Origin: Trichoplusia ni
Lineage: Eukaryota > Arthropoda > Insecta > Lepidoptera > Noctuidae
Reading direction: 5' to 3'
Assembly: GCF_003590095.1 (NCBI RefSeq)
Contig: NC_039489.1
Coordinates: forward strand, 4,650,001 to 4,714,000
DNA length: 64,000 nt
Numbering within the stretch: position 1 is the first letter of the stretch; each line of letters starts with the position of its first letter. Positions 58,180 through 64,000 of the stretch are shown here, in pieces. A program made the position numbers and the translations under genes. The notes under the pieces are model-generated. The model searched no databases, had not been told where the DNA came from, and saw nothing but the letters and a program-made list of their open reading frames with translations.

Positions 58180-59795
58180 TGGCAACTTCGCTCGAAGAAT
58201 TTGTAACTTGAGGTGAAGAATTAGCGAATTAAGACGTAATCGTTTAGTGTAATCTATGAGGTTACAGCTGTTTTTAGCTGATTTAATCTAAATTGATTGA
58301 TTGGGTAATGAGTTGATTCGGAATTTAAGATTAAATGTTTATTTATTTCGTGTGGCTGTTGTTGATTTTAATTCTATTGTAAATGTCGGTACAATATTGT
58401 GTTTTTAAATAGGTAATGTAATAGGTGTGTAATAGTTTTGTATGCATTCACAGTATGTTAGCAACAAAAGTAAAATTACTATTTATAAGTACTTTTAACG
58501 AACAAATAAGTAAAAGACACATTCTAAGTAGCCTGAGATTCAATTTACAGACTTACAGCACTCAAAGCTGCTGTTTGGACCACTAAGATATATAAACACT
58601 TCCAAAAATATTTCACTCTCACATCTTCCCTAAAACAAGGCTTAAACAATAACAATAGAAACACATTCAAAACACCGAAATTATATCATAGTGCCTGACA
58701 AGATCAACAAAGCAATTACCTTCGCAGAAAATTAAATAAAATTTTAATTACACACAATCCAAAATTAAATTTACGAGTAGATGTAATTCTTTGTGCCCAC
58801 ATTTTCATAACTACGAAACCAAGTATGAAAAAAAATATATCACTTCAACCCATTCGAAACAAATTAAGGGACCTACTCCAATTAAAGTTTTCGTTCATAT
58901 CTCATCGTGGGCGCGTGTGGAATTAATTAAAGCTGGAACGAGTCCAATTCGAGATTTTGTCTACATTCACAGTTTAGACACATATGATGCAGCTGAATCA
59001 GCAGATAAAGCTGACCAAGGATAGCTAAATTTAAGTCCTGAAGCTGAAATTTACACTGGACTTAACACAATCTTTGTTGATCTTGCATGCTTGGACTCAA
59101 AATGCAAGATTTAGTAAGTGAAACGAATTATAGTTATGTTAAAATGAAGAAGAGGGAAGATTGTGACTAAGTATAAGTTTGATCGATCAAAGGTTAAGCA
59201 ACTCTCGGCGCGGTAGGTGCTTGACTGGGTGAACTTTAATCTTTGTAATGGTTTTTTCCTATGCGTTTTACACAATGCCTTTTAGAAGGATTTTTAGCAA
59301 CTGTTTATGGATGAACGAAAGGCAAGACATCAGTGTCACATTGGAGTTTTTAGCCAGAATCGCCTAGAGATTGTGCGAACAATTCCGTCATTCTGGCTCA
59401 TGCTCTGATTTAAGTCGTCAAAAATTCGACATTTCGACATTTATAGTTCCGTTCACCCTTTGCACCCGATAATGGTTAAGATTCCAAAAAGCTGACGCCC
59501 GGTTCAAAACATGCATTCAGTTTCATTTAAGAAAAAAAGCTAGACAATTGATGCCTGAAACGAAAGAATAGTTGAAAAACATCGAGAAAGAGTTTTTTTA
59601 TTTGAAGATCTTAACCTATAACAGCTACTGAGAAAATATTATTGAGAGGAAATGAAAACACTTCAAATTCCTGTATCTGTATTGTGTACCAATGTACTAC
59701 ATATAACAGTGTAAGTTACAAAAAAAAATATTTCTTAAAAACATGCCTAATAAAAGTTCAACGATTAAACTTAACTAAGTTTAGTTACTTAGTGA
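58180..59795. other. No gene recognised
   Basis: AT-rich with no terminal repeats. A 77-residue frame at 58791-59024 is slightly GC-richer around 58870-59010 but carries no recognisable domain. Confidence 0.5.
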
Positions 59796-59797
59796 TA

Positions 59798-60020
59798 AAT
59801 AATAAATAATAAATGCGGACAACATCACGTACATTGTTCTGAACCCAAAGTAAGTTGCTGAAGCACTTGTGTTATGGAATTCAGATACAACGAAGGTACC
59901 ACAAACACCCAGACCCGAGACAATGTAGAAATGTGAATTTTTACATTGACCCGACCGGGGATCGAACCCGGGACCTCACACCTTGATACCGGTGTGTACG
60001 CCACTCGACCTCGGAGGTCG
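59798..60020 (-). mobile_element. tRNA-headed SINE, family A, copy 4
   Basis: Full-length except for a 10-bp deletion in the head (AGAGCTAGCG absent, read on plus). The AT tail is an AATAAATAATAAAT-type repeat at the low-coordinate end. An imperfect direct repeat TTAGTGA(T)AA flanks it and may be the target-site duplication. Confidence 0.9.
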
Positions 60021-60359
60021 GTGATTAGTGAATAACATTGAAAGAGTCACATTGGTTGATTGCGTTAGGGTTTAACCCGTTATAGAAAAAAAGAGGGAAA
60101 GAGTATCAAAATAAGAGTTTTATTTATTTCAATGTATATTGCAATTGCAAGGTTTTTTTCTCCAAACAAAGAGAAAAATCTTGGTAATTAAAAGTCCATA
60201 TTCGCAATCCGCAAGAACTTATTCGTCCATTGTTTTCTTCATGCCTTTTTCCACACACAAATTGATGTCTGTTGTATACCGAAGCGAAGTAATTGAGCGA
60301 TACGGTACCCAATCACTCTAATTGGACCTTTGCGATTTTTTGTCGCACCAAGTGCTATA

Positions 60360-60655
60360 GAAAAAAATGGACAAGTGCGAAACGCAGTCGCGATACTTAG
60401 AGTTCTGTACACAGAGGTTAAAGAATAATAAAGTTGCGAAAAAGAAACTGATTGTTTATCAAAAAAACCGTACGTGTAGTTAGCAATTTTTTATGTTTAT
60501 GGGCAACAATAATACATCATGTCTGAAAATTTCAACCAGCTAACACGGTTTATGAGATACAGCCTGGTGACAGTCGGAAAGACGGACAAGCAGACAGCGT
60601 TATTCTAGTAAAGGGGTTTCCACTTTAACCCTTTTTGTACGGAACCCTATAAAAT
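60360..60655 (+). repeat. Dispersed repeat family P, near complete
   Basis: It begins 'aatggacaagtgcgaaacgc'. The core runs 'caacaataatacatcatgtc', 'gaaaatttcaaccagctaac', 'gagatacagcctggtgacag' and 'gacggacaagcagacagcgt'. It ends 'taacccttttgtacgg' and 'aaccctataaa'. Used here as the family reference. No coding capacity or terminal inverted repeats. Confidence 0.75.
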
Positions 60656-60659
60656 TAAT

Positions 60660-61550
60660 AAGCAAACTGTCGTGCCTCTTTCATTTAATTGAATATTCTC
60701 TACGCATTTTTTTCTCTCCTTAATTGAGATTTTCATTTGTTTGAAATTAATTTCGCCGAGTAATAGGATTCTCGGGAAGAGTTGAATTGACGGTTTGATT
60801 TTGAAGTTTTTTTATACGAATTCGGCGATTATAGACAGATCATTAAACATTTTTTAATGATTATCTCGTTACCGGTTCGTTGGCTTGGATCACAAATTAA
60901 TATTTGAACGTTTCGTTTTCTAAATTTCGTAATTCTGAACAGTGGTATTTTAAAATGGGCAAAATTTTAAATTGACGGCATGATTGGTATTGGAATATAA
61001 TATATATGGAAGACGACATGATTGGTAGTCAATTGGAAATTTATATTAATCTTAAATTTATCAAAATTAGTATTTTTATAACATGGGATATGTAAGGTAT
61101 TTTGTTTAAAACCATCTCAAAAAAGGGTATATCATGTTTTACGAAATGACAAATAATATAATGATCATTGTTACATCTTTTTTACAAATTCAGTTTCCCC
61201 GTATTGCGTTAATAACAACAACGGAGTTCAATAAACAAATTATTTAATGAAGAGACGAAAATGCATCTTATTTATCATTTAAGTATACTCAAAACACTAA
61301 ATTTTTTTTTTAACTTAACAGACACCCACACACGTGCGAAAAGTTCAACCTATCGAAACAAAAAAACATGAGAAGAGATTTATTTTAAATCAGTATAAAC
61401 GTTTCTAGCAATAAGACTCACACTTGCCAAAGCTAGTTAAAATTCACTTTGTATATAGTTTTTGCGACTGTAAGCAAACAGCTGTGACTTCAGACGTAAA
61501 TCATGTTTTTTATCCCATTTCCCTTACTATAACACAACAACGTAGAATTC
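60660..61550. other. No gene or element recognised
   Basis: AT-rich sequence; an 83-residue frame at 61424-61675 overlaps the family H copy and has no family signature. Confidence 0.5.
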
Positions 61551-61554
61551 TTGC

Positions 61555-61605
61555 CGTGAGAGAGAGATGGCTCTCTGTATTGTGTGTAGGTGCATCTCGC
61601 TTCTA
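61555..61605. repeat. Short hairpin repeat, family H
   Basis: 'gtgagagagagatggctctc' and 'tgtgtaggtgcatctcgctt' keep the family layout with complementary outer blocks. Confidence 0.5.
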
Positions 61606-61835
61606 CATTGACGGTGTAGGTACAGGAATGGAATTGCTAATCAAAAGTTTTGTAATTTATCTCACAGGTATGTAAGGTTTTTTAACAAAAATAGTTAATA
61701 AATTCGATTAATTTTCACGTAAATAAGCAAAGACTGTTTTTTGTTACGAATGGCTCAATGTTCCGAATAGTTGGTGAGACACTATTAAATGTCGTAAAAA
61801 TGTAATCATACAAGACTCGCTCACCCGCAGCTTCG

Positions 61836-61910
61836 ACAGCTCATGATTAAGGACTCTGGTTGGGCCCGAAACTAGACAGACAATCCTGATAAATACGTGT
61901 AAGGAAACAG
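61836..61910 (+). repeat. Dispersed repeat family R copy
   Basis: 'gctcatgattaaggactctg', 'gttgggcccgaaactagaca' and 'caatcctgataaatacgtgt' match 55561-55646. Confidence 0.7.
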
Positions 61911-61980
61911 ATAAAGTCGTTCACCGCCCTGAAGTCTCTGTAAACACAATTACTACAATAAACCAATAATGATTTAGGAA

Positions 61981-62021
61981 ATTGAATGAACTTAACATTA
62001 TCTATGTTAAGTTCAATCAAT
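61981..62021. repeat. Hairpin with 18-bp arms
   Basis: ATTGAATGAACTTAACAT and ATGTTAAGTTCAATCAAT pair with one mismatch around the loop TATCT. Confidence 0.85.
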
Positions 62022-62310
62022 AAAATAAAAATCAATAAAAAACTATAAATAAAATAAAAACAAAGCATCATTAACAATGAAGGTTTTCCACAAATCAATA
62101 AAAAAAAACATATCATTCTTATTCCGCAAATCTTTAGTCCAACGGAATCTGCATTAAATTTCCAATATTTCAAAACCCCACGTAACCACAGAGCCGCCAA
62201 TTAGAACGACAATAATACCCTTTGACCGCGACTAAGGCGTAGTTAGCCGATCGCCTAATTGTTTTCAACTGTTACTGTAGACTTTAGGAGTTTGTAGAAT
62301 TATAACGTTA

Positions 62311-62488
62311 CTAGCTGTTGCCCGCGACTTTGTGCGCGTGGGAAGAAGATATAAGTTAGGAATTTTTGAACGGAAGCCCTCGAAGATATTTTCCCCCGTT
62401 TTTGCCACATTTTCCACTGTATCAAAAGAATTGTTCAATTTGAACGAGTAAAACAAACAAACTCTTCATCTTTATATATTAGTAAAGA
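62311..62488 (-). mobile_element. Non-autonomous Helitron, family 1, internal deletion
   Basis: CTAG at 62311-62314 and the TC end at 62488 (plus 'agtaaaga') with A/T flanks fit the family. The middle, from 'ccactgtat' to 'aattgttcaatttgaac', lacks the 'attagtcgcagcgtgatggt' block of other copies. Confidence 0.8.
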
Positions 62489-62489
62489 T

Positions 62490-63170
62490 TGTTAATTAAG
62501 AAACAATTAATGTTGGAGGGCTGGGTTTTTGAGGAATCATTTTAAATGTCACTTTAGTGAAACAATATTCGTTGATGTTTTTATTGGAGAGAATTCTATT
62601 AGATCGAAGAGTTTTGATTGAAAATTGAAAGTGATGTATGCCTTAGAGGCATACATCCTATTACTACCTCTTTAAATAAGTCTAAAGTGAAAAAGCGTTC
62701 TCTCGTTTCCTCAAATGCAACATTTTTACTTCAAGAGTTAAGACGGCTCTAAAGTTTCGAAACTAGCTGATTTAAAAAGCTTTGGAATATTAAGAATTAA
62801 TGATTTGTATTCCGAATATTAGAACTTGAAACTGGAATTCAGTGATAAAAACTCCTATGAGGAGACCATAATTTATGACATCTAGTTTCACAGTCATCAA
62901 GAGAAAAGAATAACAAATATATCTCATTTAGTCGAAACAGCTTAGGTAGAGTTAGTAAAGCTATAAAGAAGTTAACGTATTGAAACCAAGTAGGACCGCC
63001 AATTATCTGGAACAAACATAATGAAAAACAAAACACAAACACTTGTCTTTGTAACAGCTTTATATAAGGACTGGATATTACTTAGCAACAAACGAATCCC
63101 TTTATCCAAACACATGTTCAAAACCTCTACCATGATCCGTTAAAGTATGACTCTTGTCATTATTGAAGCG
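62490..63170. other. No gene recognised
   Basis: AT-rich sequence; the 67-residue minus-strand frame at 62839-63042 is hydrophobic but unassigned. Confidence 0.5.
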
Positions 63171-63174
63171 AGAT

Positions 63175-63219
63175 GCCACTACGGCTATAAAGCGCTGTCT
63201 CCTTTCAACAACAGCCACA
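63175..63219. repeat. Short hairpin repeat, family H
   Basis: 'gaagcgagatgccactacgg' and 'ctataaagcgctgtctcctt' follow the family H plan. Confidence 0.45.
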
Positions 63220-63689
63220 ATTCTACTTCATGATCTCATAGTAAATGCAGTAGACTTGTAAGCAGTTTCGAAGCCATAAAAAAAACTTTATCACTCGTAT
63301 TTACTGTATCTAGGTATCTAGGAGGAAAAACAACAATTATTTTGAAAGCCTTCTTTGCGTAGCGTTCAGATAAACAAACAAAGAAAATGAAAAACAAACG
63401 AAGGTTTTAATATAAATATCTGTTATGCGATGTATTTTGGTCGGTGAAAACGATTTTCGTCTTGTCGCTTGGGTATATAGATATGCAATAACTACTTGCT
63501 TTTTAGTTTTTTTTTTGATGGTATATATAATATTGAAAAATATGTTTTGTCTGAAATAGTCCTACACTGAAACAGAATGAGTGAAAATAATGAAGACTAA
63601 ATTATTTTCTATACTCTTAAATTCCTAGTAAACGAGTCTACCTCCAAATTCTAATTAAATTTCAGTATTTTTATGGTTTCTTATTAATA

Positions 63690-63890
63690 AAGCTCCTATT
63701 TGTCCGTCTGTCACCAGGCTCTATCACAAAAACTGTTATAGCCTGGCAGTTAAACTTTTTACAGATGTATATCTGTTGCCGCTTTACCACCAAGAAATAA
63801 AACGATGTTAAGCAACGACGGTACGGTTATAAATTTGCTGTATGACCGATTATTTTATTCTAAAGTTCATCCAATTTTTCCGAAACCCTC
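63690..63890 (-). repeat. Family P copy carrying a 5S-rRNA-like segment
   Basis: 'tgtccgtctgtcaccaggct', 'cctggcagttaaacttttta' and 'tctgttgccgctttaccacc' are the P core in reverse complement. Then 63807-63848 reads 'gttaagcaacgacggtacgg' to 'tatgaccg', which aligns with the internal promoter part of 5S rRNA. 'ccgaaaccctcag' closes the copy. Confidence 0.6.
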
Positions 63891-64000
63891 AGTATTTCTA
63901 GTAGCTATACTGAAAATTATACCTTGTCTGAAAATGTCAGTACTATTATTAATATTTAACGATATTATAATCATAGAGCGTCGATTTACGAGAAAATCCT

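Noticed and set aside
1..64000. Endogenous viral sequence
   Set aside because: No viral polymerase, capsid or envelope signature was seen in any frame.

Overview
This looks like a window from a lepidopteran (moth or butterfly) nuclear genome. It is strongly AT-rich, has no dense prokaryote-like gene layout, and is packed with short interspersed elements, non-autonomous Helitrons and miniature TIR elements of kinds typical of Lepidoptera. I found no convincing host protein-coding exon. Apart from two exons inside a Helitron, every open frame is short, lacks a recognisable family signature, and mostly overlaps repeats. The window is best read as intergenic sequence or part of a very large intron.

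Layout. 1-4.5 kb: a young tRNA-headed SINE, then a cluster of Helitron-derived pieces in both orientations, one with an internal duplication. 4.5-9.2 kb: mostly unannotatable AT-rich DNA. 9.2-9.5 kb: a GC-richer patch on the minus strand with a TATA-like box, an initiator-like motif and a good 5' splice site, a possible non-coding first exon. 10-13.5 kb: a second young SINE, two GC-richer patches and a 5S-rRNA-headed SINE. 17.8-18.7 kb: Helitron, tRNA-headed SINE and a 5S-headed SINE with a target-site duplication, side by side. 23.1-23.4 kb: a TIR element with TA duplication. 25-31.7 kb: microsatellites, retroelement tails, a Helitron next to a truncated 5S-headed SINE, and a complete small Helitron. 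33-42.5 kb: another young SINE, many copies of a dispersed family (here 'P'), and a perfect 46-bp tandem duplication. 45-46.8 kb: SINE, complete small Helitron and a repeat with tandem octamers. 47.4-50.2 kb: the most interesting part. It holds a 190-bp inverted repeat with arms differing at one base, followed by a 1.93-kb Helitron with both ends intact. 53-64 kb: more SINE and Helitron copies, a 377-bp TIR element, a 15-bp minisatellite and near-complete P copies, one carrying a 5S-like segment.

Biological reading. The 1.93-kb Helitron (48263-50191, minus strand) has lost the HUH/Rep nuclease core and most of the helicase, yet keeps an open frame. Removing a GT-AG intron (49060-49166) joins two exons in phase 0 to give a predicted 400-residue protein. 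It combines the N-terminal region with the last helicase motifs. Whether it is expressed is unknown. The other elements are non-coding and would need proteins supplied elsewhere in the genome. Two repeat families (the 5S-headed SINE and family P) carry segments like the internal promoter region of 5S rRNA genes.

Family labels A, B, C, P, R, H and L are mine and describe recurrence inside this window. No database search was possible. Boundaries of old copies are approximate unless terminal motifs or duplications are stated.
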